Shown here in pieces: positions 1 to 5,193 of a stretch of DNA of 5,193 nt. The notes under the pieces were generated by a model that made no database searches, was not told where the DNA came from, and was given only the letters and a program-made list of their open reading frames with translations. This stretch comes from 2-02-FULL-55-14 sp964581115 (GTDB lineage Bacteria > Bacteroidota > Ignavibacteria > UBA10030): contig CAZOMY010000071.1 of NCBI GenBank assembly GCA_964581115.1, positions 1 to 5,193 of the forward strand, written 5' to 3'. Positions within the stretch are counted from its first letter, which is position 1. The number at the start of each line of letters is the position of its first letter. The position numbers and the translations under genes were made by a program.

Positions 1-39
1 TTGAACCTGACGGTTGGCGCTTGAGGCTTTTCGCGGAGC

Positions 40-82
40 AAGCACCAAGTTCCAGCATCATGTCTCCAGCACCAAGAACATG
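40..82. repeat. Imperfect repeat gcaccaa/gttcca in the tail spacer
   Basis: gcaccaag occurs at 42-49 and again at 69-76, with related words (gttcca, gcatca, gtctcca) between. The spacing is roughly seven bases with one slip. It belongs to the same class of degenerate intergenic repeats as in the other spacers. The rest of 1-125 shows no convincing gene. Confidence 0.5.
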
Positions 83-108
83 CTCTCTCTGAAGATCAAT
101 ACAAATAC

Positions 109-125
109 GTGATTCCCCGCATCAC
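109..125 (-). terminator. Weak terminator-like hairpin after the KamB-like gene
   Basis: Directly after the stop codon, the minus strand has GTGAT, a 7-nt loop and ATCAC, then a moderately T-rich stretch (GTATTTGTATT). The stem is only 5 bp and the T-run is broken, so termination is possible but not well supported. Confidence 0.3.
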
Positions 126-1166
126 TCACAAGCCGACGGTACCCCCGTCCATCGCGGATCTCAATGACTCCCAAAGGACCGCCCGGCCGTCCTGGACCAC
201 ATCGACGACCTTTGACCGGACCGCCGATCGCACGGATCGACGAAGGTCCTCCGCCGAGACGCTGTCGGACACGTAGGCATGATGCTCGTAGCGCGGAAAG
301 AATGGATTGATCGTGATGAGGGCCAGCGACAGCCGGTGCATGACGGTCAGGTCGATCTCGCTGTCGCGGAGCGACCCGATGAGGCGGGACATCTCGACGG
401 GGTTGGCCGATAGCAGGGCCATGACCGGGTCCGGGAGAACGATCTCATTGACTGCGGGGAGCGCGCCTTTGGATCGAGCCAATTCCCGGAGGAGGTCCGG
501 CGACACTGGGGACCGGAAGACCAGGCGCACATGGCGGCCGGCATGCTTTCTGATCGCATCGTCGATGTCCCGCATCGAGGCGAACGGCGGCTGGATCTCG
601 ACGACGGACGTCGCGGCCTCGAGCGATGCAACCGGTAGTGAGAAGATCGACTCGATGGCTGCCGTCTCGCGCGCCAGCGCCGGAAGGTCGTCCGATCGGG
701 CGGCACCGGTGGCCAGGATCAACGCCGAGGCGACCGACATCGGCGCAAGCCGGTTGAGCGCGCCGTCAACGAGCGTAAGCGAGGGACCCAAACCTCGCAT
801 TCTCTCGACCGTGGCCGCCAATTCCCGCCGCGTGCTCGGTCCCGCCAACACAATCGGTCCCGACTCAACACACCGCACGATCAGGATGCGGCCGAGCGCG
901 GTCGACCATTCCGTCTCTTCCACCACCACATATCCGGCTCGGGGCAGGCATGCGACCGACGTCGTGGCAATGTTTCCGGGTCGGAGTACGATGCGGGGCT
1001 TCGGCAGACCGGTCACATTGTCCACCGACTCGCCGTCGTACCCGATGCTCGTCACGGCGACCGGAACGCGCCGGATGTATGCCTCCTCAAGCAGCGCATT
1101 GAGTGCTGTGGTTTTGCCGGTATTCTTTGCAGTCCCGGCGATTCCTAGGACAACCGGAGAGGTCAA
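126..1166 (-). CDS. KamB-like P-loop protein, probable mutase reactivation/maintenance factor
   Basis: The protein has 346 aa and opens with a nucleotide-binding loop, GTAKNTGKTT (11-20), with K18-T19 as the phosphate-binding pair. TSIGYDGE (39-46) follows as a switch-like segment. A hydrophobic strand ending in Asp, LTLVDGALNR (130-139), is a plausible Walker B. From memory, the KNTGKTT loop, the SIGxDGE motif and the DGALNR motif are shared with KamB, encoded next to lysine 5,6-aminomutase and thought to work with the MutL-like KamC in replacing damaged cobalamin. The C-terminal half (about 180-346) shows no motif I know. Lying 123 nt after the mutase gene fits a service role for that enzyme. 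The start must be TTG at 1166: no in-frame ATG or GTG exists between the upstream stop and the P-loop. No ribosome site is visible, because the spacer there is repeat sequence. An alternative is an unrelated SIMIBI-type NTPase. No MutL-like partner is present in the window. Confidence 0.8.
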   Translation of the reverse strand: MTSPVVLGIAGTAKNTGKTTALNALLEEAYIRRVPVAVTSIGYDGESVDNVTGLPKPRIVLRPGNIATTSVACLPRAGYVVVEETEWSTALGRILIVRCVESGPIVLAGPSTRRELAATVERMRGLGPSLTLVDGALNRLAPMSVASALILATGAARSDDLPALARETAAIESIFSLPVASLEAATSVVEIQPPFASMRDIDDAIRKHAGRHVRLVFRSPVSPDLLRELARSKGALPAVNEIVLPDPVMALLSANPVEMSRLIGSLRDSEIDLTVMHRLSLALITINPFFPRYEHHAYVSDSVSAEDLRRSVRSAVRSKVVDVVQDGRAVLWESLRSAMDGGTVGL

Positions 1167-1173
1167 TTGTGAT

Positions 1174-1194
1174 GAATGGTGAATAGAGAATAGT
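1174..1194. repeat. Short heptamer repeat gaatRgW
   Basis: Three consecutive 7-bp units, gaatggt, gaataga and gaatagt, lie immediately upstream (minus strand) of the TTG start of the KamB-like gene. They occupy the position where its ribosome site would be expected. Confidence 0.6.
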
Positions 1195-1206
1195 CATTGG
1201 GAAAGC

Positions 1207-1239
1207 GGGGACTGGGAAGACTCATCGCAAGATGTCCCC
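1207..1239 (-). other. Possible hairpin in the spacer between mutase and KamB-like genes
   Basis: GGGGAC (1207-1212) and GTCCCC (1234-1239) can pair as a 6-bp stem round a 21-nt loop. There is no T-run after it on the minus strand, so it is not a typical intrinsic terminator. It may be chance or an mRNA processing or stability element. Confidence 0.25.
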
Positions 1240-1256
1240 AGACGATCTTCATCGAT

Positions 1257-1285
1257 ATCCGCAATCATCGATCCGAAATCCGCAA
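1257..1285. repeat. Short direct repeat atccgcaa
   Basis: Two exact copies of atccgcaa (1257-1264 and 1278-1285) with a variant, atccgaaa, between them (1271-1278) give a 7/14/21-bp spacing. It begins 5 nt past the mutase stop codon. It is another heptad-spaced patch, with a different word from its neighbours. Confidence 0.6.
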
Positions 1286-1289
1286 ATGT

Positions 1290-3089
1290 CTAGAATATTC
1301 CCACTGTTCCCGCCCCGAATTTTCCAGGATACGCCCCATCCTCCGCGTTCCCCAACGCACCGGCGTTGATGGCATCAGGAAGGCTCGCGTGCTTCGCCAC
1401 TTCTTCAAGCGTGGCTAGGATGCCCTCGGACAACTGCTGAGCGAACCGGTCGGCTTCTGCGGTCGGTTGGAATTGCGCGTTGCCGATGAAACGATAAGCA
1501 TCTGCCACCGCGCGAATGGAATCGATGCGGGCCGCCAGAGAGATCGGGCCGCGGGAGTACGCTTCGTCCGTCGATGCGATCGTGACGGCTTCAACTCCGG
1601 CCGTGGCGGCCAGGGTGGCATGGTACGAGGTCGAATTGGCTGACTGCACCCGGTCTTCGGTCTGGGTCATGAAGGCGATCGGCTCGCCGGGCCAGATCGG
1701 CGCATCCATGATCGACCGAAGTGCGCGCACTTTGGCAACATTGTAGTCGACGAAATTCTTTGACATCTGTCCGTGCAAGACGATATGCGGTCCATAACAG
1801 AACAGGGGCTTGAGGATCGGGCGCGCACCCACGGCATGACCGATGGCCGCGGTGATCAACAGACCAGCCAGCGTCTTCCAGGCCGGAACGCCGCTCAACT
1901 CGTCGTTGCCCGGTATGTCAAAGCCCATCCCCGCCTTTGCCGCGATCCGCATCGCCTCCACGCCGTCAACCGCGAGTCGTTCCGGGTCCGTGCCGGCTCC
2001 GAGTGATCCGTAAACGAGATTGATCTTCGTCAGATCGGCTCCGGCATGGGCCGCCAACAGAACCGTCTCTGGCGTGTTCAAGCCCCGGTGAGCTCTCACC
2101 GTCAGCACCGTCGCCGGGTCGAGCATCTCCCGCAACAGCCGGATGTTCGGTTCTGACGTGATCGTGCCGTCATTTTCGTGCGTCAGCAGGCCGTCGAGCA
2201 GTCCTTCATACCGCGCCTCCCATGACGGATTGATGATCAGGAACCCGTCGATGCCGTAGCACTCGCACACTTTGCCGTGCACGATATCCATTACCGGACA
2301 CCCACTGCCGAGGAACTTGAAGAAGAGCGGCTTTTCGCTGGAGTGTCGGATGGATCGGGAGCCGGCCGGCCTCCGCGCGCTCAGCATGCCTCGAAGGGCC
2401 GATACCTCATCATCGCGCACCCGACGGACCCCTTTCGGGAATAGGCCTGCGCGATTCCCTTCGACGATCGGTCCATCGCTGAGCGACAGATACGCTTCTT
2501 GTAGACGTTCGCGCTCCGCGCCTGTTGCCCCGAAGATCGCTTCGCGAAGTCGTACGCGCTTGATGGCCGGCGACGTGCGCCCGCGAGTCCAATCCAGCGT
2601 TCGCTGCGTGATCGTTTCCAGCAACGACCGAGCCCGAGCATGCCCGACGCGATACGAGAAGCCTCCGGTCATGTCGGGTTTCACGCGCACCGTCATTGAA
2701 ACGCTCGCCGCCCGCTCGCGTCCCTCGATATACGCAATGACGTCTTCGATGCTGCTGTGCTCACCGAACCCCTTATCGAAGCCCAACTCGGCCGCCAGTT
2801 CCGGCGTCACCGGCTTCCCTCCGATGACGATCTTCGACCGTTCGCGCACACCCGCGGCATCCAGCAGGTCGACGAATCGTGCCAGCAATTCGGCCACGCC
2901 GTAGCCCAACGTCCGGCTGACAAGGATGAAGTCATACGACCCCGATGCCGCGCGACGGACCACCTCTTCCATCGAGAGGTCGGGCGACAACAATTCCGTC
3001 CGATGGCCCCGTTCCGCAAGCGCATTGCGGATGAGCTTGATCCCGACGTCGTGGACCGGGTCGAGCGGAACACAGAGAATGGACCTCAT
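1290..3089 (-). CDS. Cobalamin-dependent mutase-like protein: N-terminal KamE/OraE-type B12 domain, C-terminal MutE-like barrel
   Basis: The protein has 599 aa. Residues 1-125 look like the Rossmann cobalamin domain of KamE/OraE. LDPVHDVGIKLI (9-20) holds His13 as the expected lower cobalt ligand in an HxxG motif. FILVSRT (54-60), VIGGKPVT (88-95) and ELGFDKGFG (101-109) line up from memory with KamE's LVSQT, CGGPRIT and ELGYDAGFG. Residues 130-250 form an Arg-rich linker of no known domain. From about 250 to the end the pattern is a TIM barrel. Its last part (AATAGVEAVTIASTDEAY, 494-511, and the terminal GTVGIF) recalls the glutamate mutase E subunit. The usual D-x-H is altered: Asp is at -3 and Pro at -2 of His13. 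The PLP-binding Lys expected 11 residues after the His (K144 in KamE) is Leu24 here. A strong AAGGAGGA lies just before the ATG. Likely role: a radical isomerisation with adenosylcobalamin. The substrate is unknown, perhaps an amino acid. Confidence 0.83.
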   Translation of the reverse strand: MRSILCVPLDPVHDVGIKLIRNALAERGHRTELLSPDLSMEEVVRRAASGSYDFILVSRTLGYGVAELLARFVDLLDAAGVRERSKIVIGGKPVTPELAAELGFDKGFGEHSSIEDVIAYIEGRERAASVSMTVRVKPDMTGGFSYRVGHARARSLLETITQRTLDWTRGRTSPAIKRVRLREAIFGATGAERERLQEAYLSLSDGPIVEGNRAGLFPKGVRRVRDDEVSALRGMLSARRPAGSRSIRHSSEKPLFFKFLGSGCPVMDIVHGKVCECYGIDGFLIINPSWEARYEGLLDGLLTHENDGTITSEPNIRLLREMLDPATVLTVRAHRGLNTPETVLLAAHAGADLTKINLVYGSLGAGTDPERLAVDGVEAMRIAAKAGMGFDIPGNDELSGVPAWKTLAGLLITAAIGHAVGARPILKPLFCYGPHIVLHGQMSKNFVDYNVAKVRALRSIMDAPIWPGEPIAFMTQTEDRVQSANSTSYHATLAATAGVEAVTIASTDEAYSRGPISLAARIDSIRAVADAYRFIGNAQFQPTAEADRFAQQLSEGILATLEEVAKHASLPDAINAGALGNAEDGAYPGKFGAGTVGIF

Positions 3090-3100
3090 GTCTCCTCCTT
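3086..3100 (-). promoter_or_regulatory. Strong ribosome site and ATGA stop/start overlap of small gene and mutase gene
   Basis: AAGGAGGA (3100-3093, minus strand) sits inside the last codons of the 82-aa gene, just before the mutase ATG. The two genes share the four bases ATGA at 3089-3086. This is a classical translational-coupling arrangement and argues that both are real genes expressed together. Confidence 0.85.
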
Positions 3101-3334
3101 TCCGCTCGTGTCAAGCCATCCATACCGCGCAGCCGGACGATGCACCATCGAACGGAACCGGACCCGTACGCCGTACCCGTCGAACTCCTCGAACATCACG
3201 TCGACCTCCCCAAGACCGAGCTCGCTCCCGAGGCGCCGCGCGAGTTCATGTCCTTCCTGCGCGGAGCCGCACATGAGGTATGTTTCGACGTCGACAGCGT
3301 CGATGACGTGAGAGAGGGCCGAAGAGGGAGCCAT
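3086..3334 (-). CDS. Small 82-aa protein coupled to the cobalamin mutase gene
   Basis: I do not recognise this family. The protein is soluble and of mixed alpha/beta pattern: a strand-like VETYLMCG (16-23), a helix-like stretch about 24-39, then two strand-like runs, EVDVMFEEF (43-51) and GYGVRVRFRS (53-62), and a short Arg/Gly/Trp tail, ARYGWLD (69-75). It does not resemble OraS, the small helical subunit of ornithine 4,5-aminomutase, nor the MutS cobalamin subunit, as it has no His cobalt ligand motif. Its TGA overlaps the ATG of the mutase gene in ATGA, which implies translational coupling and probably a 1:1 partner. ATG 3334 is the best start, since the 15 residues upstream of it come from the spacer repeat. 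No Shine-Dalgarno is visible before it. It could be a small subunit, an assembly factor or a regulator. Confidence 0.7.
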   Translation of the reverse strand: MAPSSALSHVIDAVDVETYLMCGSAQEGHELARRLGSELGLGEVDVMFEEFDGYGVRVRFRSMVHRPAARYGWLDTSGKEET

Positions 3335-3341
3335 GTTGATT

Positions 3342-3425
3342 GCCGATTTGCGATGGACGATTAACGATTGACGATTCACGATTTACGATTCACGATTTAC
3401 GATTCACGATTTACGATTCACGATT
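3342..3425. repeat. Tandem heptamer repeat acgattY, left arm at assembly gap
   Basis: From 3357 the sequence is an uninterrupted array of 7-bp units: acgatta, acgattg, then acgattc and acgattt alternating up to the N run, which gives a 14-bp higher-order period. Decayed units (gccgattt, gcgatgg) lead into it at 3342-3356. It ends only 7 nt from the ATG of the 82-aa gene, so it occupies the place where a ribosome site should be. Although it is open in some frames (its 21-bp reading gives a 7-residue peptide repeat), it is not coding. Confidence 0.95.
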
Positions 3426-3525
3426 NNNNNNNNNNNNNNNNNNNNNNNNNNNNNNNNNNNNNNNNNNNNNNNNNNNNNNNNNNNNNNNNNNNNNNNNNNN
3501 NNNNNNNNNNNNNNNNNNNNNNNNN
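3426..3525. other. Assembly gap: 100 N, size probably arbitrary
   Basis: There are exactly 100 N, the conventional placeholder for a gap of unknown size. Both sides are the same acgattc/acgattt array. The left side stops after acgatt at a point where the next base should be t. The right side resumes at acgattc. The repeat phase is not kept across 100 bases (the offset is 15 units plus 1 base). The true gap is therefore most likely 1 base plus a multiple of 14, or an unresolved overlap. Confidence 0.95.
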
Positions 3526-3581
3526 ACGATTCACGATTTACGATTCACGATTTACGATTCACGATTTACGATTCACGATTG
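3526..3581. repeat. Tandem heptamer repeat acgattY, right arm at assembly gap
   Basis: Seven perfect 7-bp units alternate acgattc and acgattt, followed by a terminal acgattg (3575-3581) and a decayed unit. The array reaches to within about 12 nt of the TGA (3593-3595) that ends the PLP enzyme gene. With the left arm it fills essentially the whole spacer between the PLP enzyme gene and the 82-aa gene. No inverted-repeat terminator with a T-run is visible here. Confidence 0.95.
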
Positions 3582-3592
3582 ACGGACAATGC

Positions 3593-5059
3593 TCACTCGT
3601 AGATTCCTGCGTGTTCACACACGATCTCGATCAGCATCACGAGGCCACGAATGATCATCCGGGCGCGCTCAGGGATGAGTTGTCCCTTGTTGTCGGTCGT
3701 GCCGAGGCCGGGAGAGATGAAGAAATTGGCGTCGTACGAGATCGTCGGGATGATCCCCATCTGCGTCATGCCGTCCTGGAACAGGTGCGAGCCGGCGTAC
3801 ATGTCCTCGATCGAGAAGATCGGGATTCCAAGCTTGCCCCCCTTCCAGCTGTCTTCGTAGTTGATCTCCACCGTACCGCAATTGCGGCTCTTGTAGATCT
3901 TGAAGAACGGACGGATCCTCGAGTCGATCTTGCCGAATTCTTCGACCACGATCGTGTGCAGATCGTCGACCGGCTTGGTCAGGACCTCGGGACGTTCAAG
4001 GATGGCGCGCAGCGCGGCCAGCTGGCCCGAGAGCCCTTCCTTCCCGGGGTCAGAGCCCACAAAGGCGGCCTTGCCGTACGACGACGCCGTGCCGTATCGC
4101 GCGCCATGATAGCCCATGGCGCGACGGAGCGGTACGAGCGACTCTTCTCTACCGATGATGAGCGCACTCGTCGCAGATCCGGTCGCCTTATCCATGCTGA
4201 AGATCATGACATCGGCGCCGACCTTTTTGATGTTGGTGCCGATGAACGGAATACCCCAAGCGTTGTCGATGACATACGGGACATTGTATGACCTCGCCAG
4301 GGCTGCAATCCCCTTCAGCAGGTTCGGCGTCCCATCCTTGTCCTTGTCGCCGTAGCCGTAGCCAGGCGTATCATAGCCGAGCGAAGCAAATCCGGCCAGC
4401 AGGGTCTCGTGGCGCTTCGCCGTCGCTTCCAAGGCCTGAAGCGATTCCTTGACCTTCAGGTTCTTCATCAAGGGCACCGGGTGGTACTTGATGCCGTGTG
4501 CCGTGTAGTCGGCACCGGCCATCGGAACCAGAACGGTGTCGAAATTGTGCTGGCGTTTTCCGTAGAATCCCAATTCGCCCGCCGTCGAACCGCGGTCCGC
4601 GAGGATGTCCTTGTACTTCGGCGGAAACGGACGACCGTACGACGCCTGGTGATGCGTATGACGCTCGAGGGGTGCGATGTAGCGCGAACGATAGTTGTCG
4701 CCGCGTCCCTGGAACGGCGGAGTCATCAGACAGTCGAACGAGGCCCACAGTCCCGCTTCGCACGTGTTGATGGGGCAGGCATCGTATTCATCGCCATAGA
4801 AGCCTTTGATAAGCTCGCGGATCTGGTCGACGTAGATATTGAGCGGCACGACCTTTCTGGACTCGACAGCCATCGCATGCTCGATATCATCCCGAAGGGG
4901 CGACGGACATCCCGAGATGGCCCCCGTTAGGCCGATGGCCCCCTTGAGCTCGGCGGGCATGTTGAGGGTCTCCGCGGCCTTGCGAGCCTCGGTATAGATC
5001 TTCTGTGTGTTCTGCTGCAGTCGCTTGTACATGTGGAAACGGAACTGGGGGCGAGACAT
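3593..5059 (-). CDS. Fold-type I PLP-dependent enzyme, unknown reaction
   Basis: This is a 488-aa cytosolic protein with no signal peptide or membrane segment. It has the layout of a fold-type I PLP enzyme. An NTCEAG loop (residues 98-103) is placed like the phosphate-binding turn. A His-rich loop, HTHHQ (134-138), could stack on the cofactor. VIDNAWG (263-269) supplies the Asp (D265) that normally pairs with the pyridine nitrogen. FSMDKATGSAT (287-297) supplies the likely Schiff-base lysine K291. The 26-residue D-to-K spacing and the following small-residue stretch fit the fold. A conserved-looking GLTGAISGCPSP (43-54) lies near the N-terminus. I chose the ATG at 5059 because AAAAGGA sits 7 nt upstream; a longer ORF to 5137 only translates spacer repeat. 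It is the first gene of a same-strand set with a cobalamin mutase-like gene. It may act on the same amino acid or supply the PLP step, but that is inference. The exact family (SepSecS/SelA-like, lyase or aminotransferase) is not resolved. Confidence 0.85.
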   Translation of the reverse strand: MSRPQFRFHMYKRLQQNTQKIYTEARKAAETLNMPAELKGAIGLTGAISGCPSPLRDDIEHAMAVESRKVVPLNIYVDQIRELIKGFYGDEYDACPINTCEAGLWASFDCLMTPPFQGRGDNYRSRYIAPLERHTHHQASYGRPFPPKYKDILADRGSTAGELGFYGKRQHNFDTVLVPMAGADYTAHGIKYHPVPLMKNLKVKESLQALEATAKRHETLLAGFASLGYDTPGYGYGDKDKDGTPNLLKGIAALARSYNVPYVIDNAWGIPFIGTNIKKVGADVMIFSMDKATGSATSALIIGREESLVPLRRAMGYHGARYGTASSYGKAAFVGSDPGKEGLSGQLAALRAILERPEVLTKPVDDLHTIVVEEFGKIDSRIRPFFKIYKSRNCGTVEINYEDSWKGGKLGIPIFSIEDMYAGSHLFQDGMTQMGIIPTISYDANFFISPGLGTTDNKGQLIPERARMIIRGLVMLIEIVCEHAGIYE

Positions 5060-5066
5060 GGGGGTA

Positions 5067-5073
5067 TCCTTTT
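5067..5073 (-). promoter_or_regulatory. Shine-Dalgarno AAAAGGA deciding the PLP gene start
   Basis: On the minus strand AAAAGGA lies 7 nt before the ATG at 5059. This selects that ATG over upstream in-frame Met codons at 5137 and 5128, which lie in or beyond repeat sequence. Confidence 0.75.
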
Positions 5074-5084
5074 GAGAGCTGAGT

Positions 5085-5119
5085 GATTTGCGATTGTCGA
5101 TCTTCAATTGTCGTTTGCC
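5085..5119. repeat. Degenerate heptamer-periodic repeat in the leader of the PLP gene
   Basis: Five consecutive 7-bp units can be read: gatttgc, gattgtc, gatcttc, aattgtc, gtttgcc. It resembles a worn relative of the acgattY array. It lies in the 5' leader, upstream of the AAAAGGA ribosome site. Translated, it gives the spurious QLKIDNRKS extension of the PLP enzyme ORF. Confidence 0.65.
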
Positions 5120-5154
5120 ACGGTGCATGCGCACCACACGCAGGTCATCCTGGC

Positions 5155-5189
5155 CACTGTCCTCTGACCTCTGACTTCCGACCTCTTCT
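5155..5189. repeat. Heptamer-periodic repeat ctctgac type at window edge
   Basis: Seven-bp units run to near the window end: cactgtc, ctctgac, ctctgac, ttccgac, ctcttct. Two are identical and the rest differ by one to three bases. It is a second, different heptamer word in the same upstream spacer, and the array may continue beyond the window. Confidence 0.65.
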
Positions 5190-5193
5190 CTAG

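Noticed and set aside
1..61. Possible start of another minus-strand gene (ATG at 61 with GGAG upstream, open to the window edge)
   Set aside because: Only about 20 codons are visible, the start lies within the gcaccaa/gttcca repeat patch, and the peptide shows no recognisable motif.
307..1182. Long plus-strand ORF (291 aa) opposite the KamB-like gene
   Set aside because: It is antisense to a gene with clear P-loop and DGALNR motifs. Its own translation is Ser/Arg-rich with no domain, as expected of a GC-rich shadow frame.
2272..2904. 210-aa plus-strand ORF and other overlapping frames within 1290-3089
   Set aside because: They are antisense or out-of-frame shadows of the cobalamin mutase gene, with low-complexity Ser/Arg/Pro composition.
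3342..3581. CRISPR array
   Set aside because: The units are contiguous 7/14-bp tandem copies with no unique spacers, and no cas gene is present.
3340..4291. Plus-strand ORFs through the repeat and N gap (80 and 307 aa)
   Set aside because: They translate the acgattY array into a 7-residue peptide repeat, run through 100 N, then go antisense to the PLP gene. The open frame comes only from the heptamer lacking stops.
3593..5059. OrtB (2-amino-4-ketopentanoate thiolase subunit), which would complete an ornithine degradation cluster
   Set aside because: As I know it, OrtB is related to threonine synthase (fold type II). This protein shows the VIDNAWG / SMDKATG order of fold type I, and no OrtA-like or OraS-like protein is nearby.
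5122..5135. Inverted repeat ggtgc-atgc-gcacc as terminator or operator
   Set aside because: The stem is only 5 bp, has no T-run on either strand, and no promoter could be matched to it. Chance is likely in GC-rich DNA.

Overview
The window is GC-rich bacterial DNA with four genes. All four lie on the minus strand, so transcription runs from high to low coordinates. There is no plus-strand gene, RNA gene, CRISPR array, transposase or phage gene. A run of exactly 100 N at 3426-3525 marks a scaffold join, so this is a draft assembly, probably from an uncultured bacterium. I cannot name the phylum from sequence alone. The heavy load of heptad-type intergenic repeats is a strong genome-level habit but not a taxonomic proof.

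Layout in transcription order: (1) 5059-3593, a 488-aa fold-type I pyridoxal-phosphate (PLP) enzyme with a clear AAGGA ribosome site. (2) A spacer of about 260 nt made almost wholly of a 7/14-bp tandem repeat interrupted by the N gap. (3) 3334-3086, an 82-aa unknown protein whose stop overlaps the next start (ATGA). (4) 3089-1290, a 599-aa protein with an N-terminal cobalamin-binding domain like that of lysine 5,6-aminomutase KamE and a C-terminal barrel that resembles the glutamate mutase E subunit. (5) A 123-nt spacer with two more repeat patches. (6) 1166-126, a 346-aa P-loop protein resembling KamB, the reactivase-associated protein of lysine/ornithine aminomutase clusters. (7) A repeat-bearing tail, 1-125, with no convincing gene.

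My reading is that the four genes form one functional unit: an adenosylcobalamin-dependent mutase, its small partner, a P-loop maintenance protein and a PLP enzyme. It does not match the standard glutamate mutase (MutS/MutE/MutL), lysine 5,6-aminomutase (KamDE) or ornithine 4,5-aminomutase (OraSE) sets. The cobalamin domain is at the N-terminus, not the C-terminus as in OraE. The PLP-binding lysine of KamE/OraE is absent, and PLP chemistry appears to sit on a separate fold-type I protein. Substrate and product cannot be read from the sequence.

The second notable feature is that every intergenic spacer carries a different degenerate heptanucleotide-periodic repeat that stops within a few bases of the genes. 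These repeats create false N-terminal extensions for two ORFs and leave two genes without a recognisable ribosome site.
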